64,000 nt of DNA from Novosphingobium sp. G106 (lineage in GTDB: Bacteria; Pseudomonadota; Alphaproteobacteria; Sphingomonadales; Sphingomonadaceae): contig NZ_JAHOOZ010000003.1 in the NCBI RefSeq assembly GCF_019075875.1, forward strand, positions 186,001-250,000, in the 5' to 3' direction. Under the pieces are notes generated by a model. It did no database searches, was not told the origin of the DNA, and saw only the letters and a program-made list of their open reading frames with translations. Positions within the stretch are counted from its first letter, which is position 1, and each line of letters starts with the position of its first letter. Positions 32,921-43,299 of this stretch are shown here, piece by piece. The position numbers were made by a program, and so were the translations under genes.

Positions 32921-35913
32921 TACCAGCGCACGAGTGCTACTCGCGCATATTCGCTTTCGAGGTTGTCGGCGGGATCGAACAGGTTCTGCCCGCCTGTCTG
33001 GCGCTGGCCGCGGGTGAGCGCACCCAGGCTGTCGAGACGGCGGGCGATCGTCGAGATGAAACGGCGCTCTCCGCGGCAGTCGGTCGTGACCGGCCGGAAG
33101 ATGGGCGCCGACGCCTGGTGTGTCCGGTTGGTTCGGCCGAGGCCCTGTATCGCCCTGTCCGCACGCCAGCCCGGCTCGAGCAGGAAATGAACCCGGCGCT
33201 GCTGGTTCGAGCAGTCGAGACTGGCGTGATAGGATCGCCCTGTTCCCCCTGCATCGGAGAACCAGCACGCGCTTGGTTCCAGCCATGAAGGCATTCGCAT
33301 CGGCGAGGCTCTGCGAAGCTGAGCGCGGCTGAAGCTTTTGCCGTCCGTCAGGCAAAGCGATCAAGCGGCGGGTGCGGCCGGTGACTTCGGCCACGGCATC
33401 GACACCGTAGCGCGTGATGATGGCGTCGAGTGCCGGCACGATCGGCGGCAACGCGCCGAGCAGCTCGATTGTATCGGCTTTGATGCGCAGCGCCTCCTCG
33501 CAGTGAACCGGGTTACCGGCTTCGTCGAACAGAGGGCGCGAGCGCTCGTTGCCGTCATCATCGAAGAAGCTCTCCATCGCGCGCGTGGGGAAGGCATTGT
33601 CGAGGTAGTCCAGCACGAGCTCGCGCGGCGACAAATCGAGGCTGAGCTCGGCGCGGTCCTCGGCACCAAGATCGGCCAGGCGTCGGTCGAGCAGCGCCTC
33701 GGCAGTCGAAACAAGCTGGACAACCACGCTTTGGTCGGCCGACAGAGCTTCATCGATCGACGGCAGCAAGGTCGGCAGCTTCAGACTGAGCAGCAGCTGG
33801 CCGAAGAAGCGTTGCTTGGCGCTCTCGAAACGGGACCTCGCCGCGGACAGCGCCTGCCCGTTAAGTGTGTTACCGTCGATACGATCGATCACGCCGGCGA
33901 GGCCAAGGGCTTCCTCCATGTTGCGATGGATGATGGCCCAGGCTTCCGCATAAGCGTCGAAATCGCGGATCTGTTCGGTCGTCAGCGCATGTTCGAGGAT
34001 ATCGTACTCGACACCGGCATAGGAAAGCGCCCGCGCGGTATAGACGCCCATCCCCTTGAGGTCACGTGCGACCAGTTCCATGGCGGCGATGCCGCCCTCG
34101 CGGATTCGGCTGATGAAGCTGATCCGGTCGGGAAAGGCGGTCCCCTCGCCCCAAAGTCCGAGCCGCCCGGCGTAAGCAAGATTGTTGATGTCCGAAGCAC
34201 CGGTAGCCGACGCGTAGACCACCCGCGCCCGTGGCAGACGGTTTTGTGGTTCAACGCCGGCGATACCTTGCTGCGAGCCGCTGATGGCGCCGTAGCGCCC
34301 TTCTCCGCCGGCGACGCCCCCCATCGCGTGTGCTTCATCGAACAGGATGAGACCATCGAAGTCGAGGCCGAGCCATTCGAGAAGCTGCTGCAGCCGTGTG
34401 CGATCGCCAGTCCCACTGCGAAGAGTGGCATAGGACAGGAAGACAATCCCGTCGCCACCCTCGATCCGCGACGTCGGCTTGAGCTTGGAGAGCGGGCGAA
34501 TATCGAGCGCCGTGCCGCCCAGGGCCTGCCAGTCGCGGCGAGATCGATGCCCTTCTCGCGGACCTTGTATCTGCCAGGCAGGTCCTGCGATGTCGCGTCG
34601 AGCGCGTGGACCACTGTTTCGAGCTGCGCCGCACTGAGCACCTGGTTGTCGATGACGCTGGCAGGCAAGATCGGCCTGTAGGAAGGAACGGGCAAGGCCA
34701 CTGACGCCATCGCCGCGGATTCCAGCACCGGTGACGGATGATCAGCCCCGCCAGGAAATCGCAAGCGCTGCGAGCGGTAAGCGACATATATGCCGATCTG
34801 CTTCCCCTCCTCGCCCGCTGCTTCGATAATCTCGAAAGCCACAGGGCGTGTTTCGCCTGACCCTTCCATCGCGGAAGGGCGCGGCGCGGCGCTGGGGCCG
34901 GATGCAAACCTGCGAAAGAGACGGCCATCATTGGCTTTTGGCCTTCCCGGCCTCTCCTCCCGCACGTCGGCAAGCTGAAGACGCTTTGGCAGTCCCGGTA
35001 TTTGCGAGAGGAGCTCGGAAGCGGAGCCGAGTGTAATCGCTGGCGCATGACCGCCGGACAAACCCTTGTCGGCAACGAGCACCCGGACCAGGACCGACGT
35101 CCCCTGTTTTGTGAAAGCCCCCGACAATCGGCAATCAAGCCGGACAGTCGCGCCGGCGATGGCGCGCTTGTAGCTTTCGGAGTGGGGTCCGGTCGCCGAG
35201 AAACTGTCGGGCATCACTGCGACAAGTCGGCCGCCAGGAGCAAGAACTGAAAGTCCCGCGGCGAAGTGCCGCGCAGCGACGCTTCCATCGGCGTGGCCTG
35301 AAGCGTTTCTGGAGAACGGCGGGTTCATGAGAATGACCGTCGGTCTGTGGGTGATGATGCTGCCGATCTTGGCCGCGTCGTGATCGGTCACCACCGATTG
35401 AGCAAAAAGCCGCCCAAGTACTGCCTTCCGGACGGGGTCGAGTTCATTGAGCTGGAGCGAGGTTGCCCCCCTCGCCCACTGGGCCAGCATGCCGATTCCC
35501 GCACTGGGTTCCAGGACATGATCGACCGGTGTGATTGCCGCGAGCCGCCCAACCATCCATGCGAGTCCAGCAGGGGTAGAGAAGTGCTGGAGCGCGACCT
35601 GGTCTTCGCTTCGCACCGTTTGGGTGGGAAGCCTCGCTTCCAGTGTCTCCAGCTGGGCGACGGCGGCGATCGCGTCCAGCGGGATCTCGGTTGAGGACAG
35701 CGCCATGACCAAGGCGATTTCGCACATCTGGAAGCTGTCGCGCTGTGTCCACACGCCTTCTCGCGATGTCGCTTGGAAGGCTTCACTCATAGCGTCGTTC
35801 ACTGCGGCCCGAGTTATGAGTGCCACAGAAGTGAGCAGGGAGTGGGAGATAGCGGCGGCCGCGGACGAGAGGTGCGCTGCGACCTGTTGCGCATCGAGCG
35901 TTTGGCTGGGCAT
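32920..35913 (-). pseudogene. Strawberry-notch-type N6-methylase/helicase, truncated and frameshifted
   Basis: Remnant of a very large plasmid protein with an N-terminal adenine methylase and a strawberry-notch helicase. Intact start at 35913 (MPSQTLDAQQVAAHLSSAAA); methylase motifs LEPSAGIGMLAQWA and ILMNPPFSRNASG are present. The region that should hold the helicase Walker A loop is not found in any frame near 34540, and a base loss there changes frame. DEAH appears as LILFDEAHAMGGVAGG, followed by ARVVYASATGASDINNLAYA and helicase C-terminal segments. Another frame change at about 33260 leads to FSDAGGTGRSYHASLD and GWRADRAIQGLGRTNRT. The C-terminus is cut by the IS3 end at 32919. It may still make a free methylase domain. 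Confidence 0.82.
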
Positions 35914-35999
35914 TGGGGTTCCCTTCTTTCGACCCAACAACTGGATCGCGAAGGTCCCTCCCCCTTTCCTCTATCCGTTCGCGTCGCCATGTCGGCCCA

Positions 36000-36300
36000 A
36001 TATGGCCGTGGCGACGGATAATATTGTTGCGCCTCAATAACTTAGGCACCAACTGGACAATTTCACGTTGCGTTGGAAGCTGGGAAGGCGATTCCAATTG
36101 CCCCGATCAGCTGGTCTTCGCTCACTCGCGTTTCTGATCTGCCGTGGCAAGCATTCAGACCCGTACCCGCTATCACCCTCACTAAAATCAAATGCCCTAA
36201 AGGCTTCGACTAGGTTAGATTGGTTTATATGACTTTTACTAAGGTTAGGGGCTCGGGAGATGCTCGAAATCGAGCGATTCCATGCGAGTCGCGTTGGTCG
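36000..36300. other. AT-richer segment beside the iterons
   Basis: Non-coding stretch between the methylase/helicase start and the iterons. Bases 36187-36250 are clearly AT-richer than average and may serve as the unwinding element of the replication origin. No gene was seen. Confidence 0.4.
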
Positions 36301-36304
36301 GGGT

Positions 36305-36414
36305 GTTCCTGATGGGTCGAGAGTTCGTTCTCGTTGTGTCGACGCTGGCGTTCCTGAAAGGTCGACGGTCTGTTCCTGATAGGTCGACTTGCGTTCCTAA
36401 TGTATCGAAGGTTT
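36305..36414. repeat. Iterons of the replication origin (oriV)
   Basis: Five direct repeats with starts near 36305, 36327, 36350, 36372 and 36393, a period of about 22 bases. The consensus is approximately GTTCCTGATAGGTCGACNNT; the second and fifth copies are degenerate. They lie 160 bases beyond the end of repA, the usual place for the origin of this RepA type. Confidence 0.75.
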
Positions 36415-36575
36415 GGGTAGAGCGTGCTTCGATGCCGTCGGATTGAATCATTTCGCACGGTCTGTGAGCCAATGAGGTTCAAATTTGTGCCGCTCGCCGC
36501 GCGTTTCGTGTTTCAATTGAAGCCTCGCCTCTTCCACCCGACACTTCAGGAACATGGGCCGCGGCGAATTCGGCA

Positions 36576-37803
36576 CTAGCCGCGCAGTTCGTGGCGATGA
36601 TTCTCATGGTGGCGTTTGACCCACCCAATGAACGCCTTCTGCCAGTCGGCCGGGGAGCGCGTTGCATCGGCATTTACCCAGCGTTCGAAATCCGCATGCA
36701 GGGCGTATAGATCCCATCCCGGGCACTTCTCCCGGAGATGGTCGATCGTGTCATCGGTCATGAACCCGCGCGTACCAGCGGTCGACAAGCCTGCGATCGT
36801 CGAACGGATAAGTGAATGTGCGTCGAGTATCGAGGACGGCGAGGATTCTATCGCCTCGCCTTCGACGCTGGATTTCGACCTTGACGTCCGTGCCGGAGCT
36901 TCGAGTTTCCCCGGGGAAACACTCTGGACGCTGGATTGGTCAGCCAACCGTTTTTCTGCTCCGTTCTTACCATCCACACGGCGCATTCGAAGGTTGGGCT
37001 CCCCTCCCCCTGCCCGGCTCGATAGATAAACCGTAACCAGGCAGGTCGTCTTTTTCAGCCAGCTTCAGCATTTCAAATTTAAAGCGGCGGTAAAGACCCT
37101 CGGCCCCGGATTTTTCGAACAACACGGGCATCGAGATCGCAAAGCCGTCGTCGCCGGCGCCTCCTGCATGTTTTCGCGCGACGCGGTACAGCCAGCGCTC
37201 ACGACCGCCTGTGATATCGAAATAGGCGCGGTCGATCGAGAGAACGCCACCCTTCATCATGACGCCCTCCCAGAACCAGTTGGAAAGCTCAAGGGTCATG
37301 CCCCGAGATCTTTCGGTGCGCTCGTCAACAAGTTGGGTCCAACCGTCTAACCAACTGAAGGTGGCCTCGCGGCGATTCTCGGCGCGAATGTTCGTTTTGA
37401 TAGTTGTGGAAACGAGGCGGTCCAGTGACTGACCCAGCAGCTCGTACGCGCGCCCGGTTGTGGGTCGGCCGATGGCCCGAAGAAGGTCATAAGGCATAAT
37501 GTGTAGTTTGCGGGGAACATCGTTTTGGCCGCGCCGTGCCATGTCAGCCAAGACGCTTGCGCAATAGATGAGTATGTCCGCGTCCCAAATCGTGGCCATG
37601 CCATAGTCGGGATTAGCGGACACATGGACCCAGAGTTTCCCGTCGGGGGAGGTGTAGTCGATCGGCTTGGTGCGCTTTGACTTGGCGAGGCTGAAGAACG
37701 GACGCTCCATCATCTCGCGCTGATCGCGCAGCGGCAAATCAGCGAGATAGGGCAGGAACAAATCGAACTGTTCAGCGATGCCTTGTTTGCGTGCTTCGGT
37801 CAT
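36576..37803 (-). pseudogene. repA: Replication initiator RepA, apparent single-base frame change
   Basis: The initiator of the replicon, which would bind the iterons at 36.3-36.4 kb. The first frame (37803 to 36967) gives 278 residues: FDLFLPYLADLPLRDQREMM, ERPFFSLAKSKRTKPIDYTS, DADILIYCASVLADMARRGQ and FDITGGRERWLYRVARKHAG. At 37001-37010 (C4-T-C5 on the plus strand) the frame must change by the equivalent of one extra base to read EPNLRMRRVDGKNG and the family's C-terminus ECPGWDLYALH-type (CPGWDLYALHADFERWVNAD, WQKAFIGWVKRHHENH). Together the parts give the usual length of about 400 residues. The break may be a sequencing error: the replicon would need RepA. Confidence 0.85.
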
Positions 37804-37888
37804 CCGAGAATCCCGGGGCAGGGGAGGGTGGTAAAAAGTTTCCCCGGGGAAACTTTCCGGTCGGCGGAAGAGATTGCCGGCCTGAAGT

Positions 37889-38945
37889 TCACCTCATCAG
37901 ACCTTTCCCTTGGGATTCGAGATCGGCCAAAGCGTTCTTGAGCGCTTCTACGAGGTCATCGATTTCCGCTCCCGATCCCGAGTGCAGCCGAACTGTGACC
38001 CCTTGGCGGTTGGCAGATTGAACGGTTAGCATCGGCCGGCCGAGCGGTGAACTAGCAGCGAATAGAGCCTCTCGGCCATCGGCGCCCGCCGCCGCAGACA
38101 GGAGTCGCTTAAGGACCTCCGGCGCGGGAATGAGAGGTTGAGATTTGCTACGGCGCGCAGCTTGCTCTTTTCCGATCGCGATAGCTGCTCGGGAAATTGC
38201 ACCGGCCGCGACCTTGTCGTCTAGTGCTTGGGCAAGGGTGTAGCCCGGCTTGAGCTGAAGATCGGCCGGGGACGCAAAGGCACCTACAATCGCGTCGGGA
38301 ATCGCAGCGACTTTAAGCATCTTGGAGAGCCAGCCCTTGGAGACGCGCAGGCGCTCCGCCATTCTCGTTGCTCGGTTGCCGTAGTGGGTCTTCAGTGCTG
38401 CAGCATAATTTCGAGCGCGCTCGAGGTCTGACACGTCCTTGCGGGCACGGTTCTCGATGTCTGCGAGCCGGAAGGCCGCCTCGTCATCAAGGTTGGCAAC
38501 CTGGGCGACGAACTGCATGTCCGGATAGCTGTTTCCCCGAAGCCAGCTGATCGCGAAATGTCGGCGGGTCCCGGCAATGACCTCGAAGTCGCACTGCGGG
38601 TCCCCCTCGACCCTCCGGACGACCGCAGGAACCTTCTGCCCACCTTCGGCAATGATAGCGTCGATGAGTTCGCGGCAGCTCTCTTCCGAAAGGTGCGCGT
38701 AAGAGCGGGCATTTCCAGGCCAAATACGGACGCGCGCCGGATCGAGAAGGAGCTGGGTAACTTGACGGACTTCGCCAGTAGCAACGCGCGCCAGCGCGCT
38801 CTCGCGGCTGAGCAGAGTAGTGCCCCGGGGGGCGCTCACGGACAGGTGACGCTGGCTCTACGATCTCAGACGAGGGGAGGGTGCTTGGGCTTTCCTGGTC
38901 CTCTGCGAGGAGATCGGCGAGATAGTCGGATTGCTTACGGGCCAT
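37889..38945 (-). pseudogene. parB: Partition protein ParB, apparent single-base frame change
   Basis: Centromere-binding ParB of the replicon. The first 40 residues (MARKQSDYLADLLAEDQESP) run from 38945 to a G6 run at 38827-38832, where a one-base excess shifts the frame; the rest continues as TTLLSRESALARVATGEVRQ. The core has the ParB box (CDFEVIAGTRRHFAISWLRG), ENRARKDVSDLERARNYAAA and the HTH (RMAERLRVSKGWLSKMLKVA). If the shift is real, translation could restart at a GTG at 38839 and yield 316 residues with nearly all domains. It follows parA by 49 bases. Confidence 0.85.
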
Positions 38946-38994
38946 GGCTTATCTCCGTCCCGATCTGGAAGGGTTGTGACGAGCGACGTTCAAG

Positions 38995-40204
38995 CTATGC
39001 AGTCGCATGGAGCAGTTCCTCTTCCGAGGCGGGCGCAATGCGGCCCCAGCTCTGGCGAACGAGTTGCTCGATTTGGCCCATCGCCTCGTCGAGGTTTGCT
39101 TTGCAGCGCTTGTGGGTTCGTGGGGTCCCGATCGGCTTTTCGAGTTCGAAAACCGTCATCATCCGAAGCGCAGCATGGCTAATCTCCGCGGAATCGAGAA
39201 TGGGTACCGGAAGTAGCGCGGGCCCGAATGTCTGCTCCATGATGGAACGGACCATGGCGTGGCTGGGATCGTTGCTATCGAATTTAGAGCAAATCAGCCG
39301 CACAAAGCTGTAGTCCACCTCGATACCTACCGAGCTCAGCTGGCTCAAAACCTGGTCAAGCATTGAGAGGAATTGCACCGTTGAACAGAAATCAGGTGTG
39401 GTTGCCGCGAGCGGCACGAGAAGGGCGTTTGCTGCCTGCATAACTGCGAGGCTGATTGTGCCAAGCGCGGGCGGCGGGTCGAGAATAACGATGTCGTAGT
39501 TGCGGGCGAGATCCATCAGGCCCTGTTTGAGCTTTCGAAAGCGGGCCGCGAGAATCGACTGGCCATCTGCACCTGAGGCCGCGAGTTCGTACTCGACGTC
39601 GAAGAGCTCAAGGTTTGACGGGATGAGGTCCACGTTCGGCCAAGGCGTGTGTTTTACAGCGTAGAGCAGGTCGGCCTGGGTCGGGTCGATTGAGAGATAC
39701 GGGTACAACGTCTCTTCACGGGTGATGTTAAAATGCGGATTGAACCCGAAGAGGGTGGTCGTAGTCGCCTGACTGTCGCAGTCGACCACCAGAACGCGGT
39801 AGCCTTGCACCCCGAAGTAGTGCGCGAGGTGGGTGGTCACGGTGGATTTGCCGACGCCACCCTTGAAATTCTGCACGGCGATCACCGCCGGCACATCTAG
39901 GGGAGCCCGCTCTGGCGACGCGCCAAGAACGCTGCGCATGTTTTGTAGCTCTTCGACGGAATACCCAGGGCGGCGACCATTTTCGGAAGCAGGGGGGAGG
40001 GGGGAGACGCCCATCCTCTTCAGCCATGCGAATGCGGTTCGTGGAACAATTGAGAAGCTGCGCTGCCTCGGCTATTCCAAAGCGAATGCTCAGCTCTTTT
40101 CGACTTTCGGGCAAAAAAGCCTTGCGGCGAAGTCTCTCGATCATTCGTTCGCCGGCTTCCGCCATGTCCCCGATCTGACTCACGACTGAATGTACGCTTG
40201 CCAC
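38995..40204 (-). pseudogene. parA: Partition ATPase ParA, apparent single-base frame change
   Basis: Walker-type ParA with an N-terminal HTH, the first gene of the parA-parB-repA block. The first frame from 40204 gives MASVHSVVSQIGDMAEAGER, LRFGIAEAA-type RFGIAEAAQLLNCSTNRIRM and EDGRLPPP. At two G6 runs (39992-40004) a one-base excess shifts the frame; the second frame gives SENGRRPGYSVEELQNMRSV, Walker A VQNFKGGVGKSTVTTHLAHY, VDCDSQATTTTLFG and IVILDPPPALGTISLAVMQA. Joined, they match the usual 400-residue protein. A restart at 40014 would give ATPase without the HTH. Confidence 0.86.
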
Positions 40205-40549
40205 TCTGGCGTCTCCTTGAAGCTTTTCTCAAGCAGATGTGCCATAAGTCATTCATTTATGCAATTCAGCGACATTTTTCACCAACACACGCGCGAACCG
40301 GACGAACGGGCGTCAAGCTTTGGGGAAAATCAGAGAGAATCAGCATCCTGCTGCGGCGCGTAAGCCCGAATTTGACCTCAGACGGCCCTTCCAGCGCTTT
40401 CGCGCGCCAGCGGCCCTCCTGCCCTACCGAGCGCGCCGTTTGGCTCTGTACGAGGCTGAAACAGGACTTCAAATTTCTCTAGTAATTACAAAATACTAAA
40501 TGCCGTTTTCCGGTGAGGAGCCCAAAATACTCCGTGTTGCAGTATATTC
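40205..40549. other. Intergenic region upstream of parA
   Basis: 345 bases between the parA start and the end of the DUF1612 gene. The last 70 bases are AT-rich, with CAAAATACT present twice (near 40489 and 40524). It should contain the parAB promoter and may contain parS, but no clear centromere repeat was seen. Confidence 0.4.
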
Positions 40550-41601
40550 TCATCGTGCAGCGCGTTCGGACTGGCTTTCTAACAACGCGTCGATCGCTGC
40601 CATCTCTTCGTCAAATGCATCGAAGGCTGCGGCAAGATTCCGGTCACTGGGTAGGGGAGGGGCTCCTTAGTGGGACGCCCCGCCTTAGGCTCCACATAAC
40701 CGAATTCCGCGGCGAGGTCGGGCGTGAGGAACAGGCGCCAGGTGCGGCGCTGCGTGATCTCCTCAAGTAGGCGGGCTTCCTTCGCGCGTTCGAGCAGCTT
40801 GCTGGCGCCAGCCACGCTGAGCCCTAGCCGATCGGCGACCGCCTGGGGGGAGAGCAGCGGGCGGTGGTGGCTGAGCGCAAGCAGCGCGGGGAGGGCGCCA
40901 GGGCGATACTGCTCGGCAATGGCCCGCTGGGCATCGCGGTAGAAACGCTCGAGTGCGTGTATCCGATCGAGGCCCGCAAGAGCGCTGCTGCCTAGCGCGC
41001 GCAGCGCGGCGAGCCAGTCGTCGTCTTGCGGCGTCTTCTTGAGCCGGAAGGCCTTCACCCCGCCGGCGAGGCAGGGGAGGGGGCTCGCGGTCATCTTCAT
41101 GTCGCGCAGCGCAAAGGGGAGTGCGAGCCAGGGGACGATGCTGCCAACGGCGCGTGCATGCTGGCGTACGCGGTCGAACGCGCGTACGAGAGGCGGGTGG
41201 TCTGCGGCTTCTGCCGGTTCGCCGATCGCGAGCGGCAGCGCGTCGCGCCAGGCGAGGGGATCGCTATCGGCAAGCGCGGCCTCCCAGGGCTCGAAGTCTT
41301 CGTAGACGTCGAGATGCGTGGTACGGAGGGCGCGGCCGGGCACTTTGAGTCCGCAGCCCCAGGAAAATACGTCGATTTCGTCGATCTCGGCCTGCTGCAG
41401 TTGTAAGGCCTTGGCATAGCCCGACCACATTGCGCGCCGCGCCCAGGCCTTGGCTACCGGACTGACGCAAATCCGGGCGTCGAGGCGAGAAATCGCGCCC
41501 GTGCAAGAGGCGATCGCACTGGCCATCTGCGCGCTATAAGCGGGGCCGTAACGGCCCGATCCGGACGCCTGTTCCATGCCATCTTTTAACCCGGAGGCCA
41601 T
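40550..41601 (-). pseudogene. DUF1612/HTH plasmid protein (RHE_PE00001-like), frame change near the end
   Basis: A protein of the DUF1612 plus helix-turn-helix type found beside rep/par genes on rhizobial and sphingomonad plasmids. Residues 30-300 are continuous (ISRLDARICVSPVAKAWARR, VFSWGCGLKVPGRALRTTHL). The HTH is LSPQAVADRLGLSVAGASKL, followed by LARLLEE-type RTWRLFLTPDLAAEFGYVEP. Near 40645-40665, in a G4-A-G4 stretch, the frame changes by the equivalent of one extra base; the alternate frame ends AAAFDAFDEEMAAIDALLES as in the family. The start is uncertain (41601 or 41577; a TTG at 41610 is also in frame). Confidence 0.75.
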
Positions 41602-41627
41602 TTTAGTCAACTTGGCCGTGATACTTA

Positions 41628-41654
41628 GTCGTGATAATGGGAGATTATCGCGAC
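41628..41654. promoter_or_regulatory. Inverted repeat upstream of the DUF1612 gene
   Basis: GTCGTGATAAT and ATTATCGCGAC form an 11-bp inverted repeat (10 of 11 pair) around GGGAG, about 27 bases upstream of the gene. A TTGACT is nearby on the minus strand. The likely role is an operator bound by the HTH protein itself. Confidence 0.45.
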
Positions 41655-41702
41655 CCTATCTTTTAAGCCGATTTGCCGGTATCGCTTACTGTCGGTTTCC
41701 GC

Positions 41703-41788
41703 ATACGGCCGGACTCAAGGACCTCCCGCGATTTAGCGCGTCAGAATGTTCGCAAACCTCCGGATTTTGGGCAAAATACGGCCGGACT
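41703..41788. repeat. Two ATACGGCCGGACT repeats upstream of the recombinase
   Basis: The 13-mer ATACGGCCGGACT occurs at 41703-41715 and 41776-41788, 73 bases apart in the same orientation. They may be recombination subsites of the serine recombinase or part of a duplicated regulatory element. The remainder of 41655-41976 shows nothing else. Confidence 0.45.
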
Positions 41789-41976
41789 GGCGGGCTCTTG
41801 CCGCGCTAATCCCGCGGAGCCGCGTCGTTTCCGGTCTACGCGTACAGCGCACTCACGAAGCGCCTGACCGCTCGGGGGAGCGCGTGGCGTGTGTCGCGGT
41901 GCGGCAGCAGAATCCATCTAAGCCCGCAGTTCTGCATCAATCAGCACTGGCCAGGACGTCGTCGAATTTATATCAT

Positions 41977-42004
41977 ACGGGGGCAACCGGTCGGTTGCCC
42001 CCGT
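41977..42004. repeat. Perfect-arm palindrome just before the serine recombinase
   Basis: ACGGGGGCAACCG and CGGTTGCCCCCGT form a 13-bp palindrome around GT, ending 17 bases before the recombinase ATG. It could be a crossover site, a transposon end or an operator/attenuator. Confidence 0.6.
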
Positions 42005-42021
42005 TCTATGGAATGTGACAA

Positions 42022-42943
42022 ATGGCCCTGATTGGCTACGCCCGCGTTTCCACCGATGAGCAGGACACGGCCGCGCAGCGCGATGCGCTTCGCGCCGAGG
42101 TCTGCAGCGTGATTCTGGAGGACAAGGCCAGCGGCGGCAGCCGCGAACGGCCGAACCTCGCTCGGGCACTGGAAAGGGTAGGGCAGGGAGATACCCTGCT
42201 GGTCGTCCGCATCGACCGTCTGGCGCGCTCGTTGTCGCATTTGTTGGAGATCGTCGAGACTTTGCGCACCAAGGATGCCTACTTCCGCTCGATCAACGAT
42301 CCGATCGACACCTCGAGCGCGCAGGGCATGTTGATGACCCAGATGCTTGGCGCCTTTGCCGAGTTCGAGCGGGCGCTGATCCGTGAACGGACGCGGGCCG
42401 GGCTCAAAGCGGCGGTCGCGCGCGGGGCAAAGCCCGGCAACCCGAAGATGCGCGCGCGCGATCCTGCGGCGATCGCCGAGATCCGCTACAGCCACAACGA
42501 GCGCTATCTCCACGCGCTGGTTGACGGACGGCAGCGCTGGCTGCCCACGGTCGAGCGTCTGCGCCCGCATCTTCCCTGGGCGCTGGTGCCTGCGCCAGAT
42601 CCGCGCGATCTCGCCGGCGGCGCGGTCGTTCAGCGAGCGCACGCTGGTAAAAGCGTGCCGCACGTTGGTCAGAGCCGGCTATGCGAACGCGGTCATCCTC
42701 GATCCCGCACCGCGTTTGCCGCCCGACACGCGTGTGGCTCGGCTCGTGGCCGACCGGCTGAGAACGCACCCCGATTCTACGCTGCGCGAGATTGCCTCCT
42801 GGCTGTCACGTGATCTGCGCGAACCGACCCCGCGCGGTGGTTTCGCGTGGGCGCCCGAAGGGGTCAGGCGCGTGATCGCCAAGGCCAAGGCGCTGCATCT
42901 GCTCGATGAAGGAGCAGACGAGGCGGGTGAAGATCGCCTATAG
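42022..42943 (+). pseudogene. Serine recombinase (resolvase), apparent frame change
   Basis: A resolvase/invertase of about 306 residues if joined. The N-terminal catalytic domain is intact: MALIGYARVSTDEQDTAAQR with the nucleophile Ser, LLVVRIDRLARSLSHLLEIV, and FAEFERALIRERTRAGLKAA. Around 42585-42600 the frame changes by the equivalent of one extra base (GCC for GC), and the C-terminal domain follows: RQIRAISPAARSFSERTLVK, TLREIASWLSRDLREP and GGFAWAPEGVRRVIAKAKAL. In the first frame the protein would continue with about 75 spurious residues. It converges with the arsH remnant, overlapping its end. Confidence 0.78.
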
Positions 42944-43235
42944 TCGGCGCGCAACTATAGCACTTCCGTCCTGCAGCGAGGAGAGAATTTCCGCGGCTTT
43001 CGCCACCGGCCGTTCCTGCTCGACGCGCTCTGAATGCCGGTCGGTCATTTGCTCGGTGTGCGGCCTGAGCAGCACCGTGAACCGGACCAGTTCCTCCATG
43101 ACATCGACGATCCGGTCATAGTAGCTCGAGGGGAGCATCCGGCCCGCGGCGTCGAATTCCTTGTAGACCATCGAGACGTTGGACTGGTTCGGGATCGTTA
43201 CCATGCGCATCCAGCGCCCGAGGATCCGAAAAGCG
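42938..43235 (-). pseudogene. arsH: arsH remnant (C-terminal fragment)
   Basis: A leftward fragment reading [40 protein letters not shown] and [20 protein letters not shown], the C-terminus of the NADPH-dependent flavoprotein ArsH of arsenic resistance operons. The flavin-binding N-terminal part is missing. No other ars gene is in the window. It is likely a leftover of a former arsenic locus at the recombinase boundary. Confidence 0.78.
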
Positions 43236-43299
43236 CCGCGAACTCAAGCACGTTATCTAGGTGCTGTTCGACAGTTTCCGGGAACATAAATCTGCCATG

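Noticed and set aside
36305..36414. The 22-base repeats as a CRISPR array
   Set aside because: Repeats are contiguous with degenerate copies and no unique spacers; they fit iterons, and no cas gene is present.
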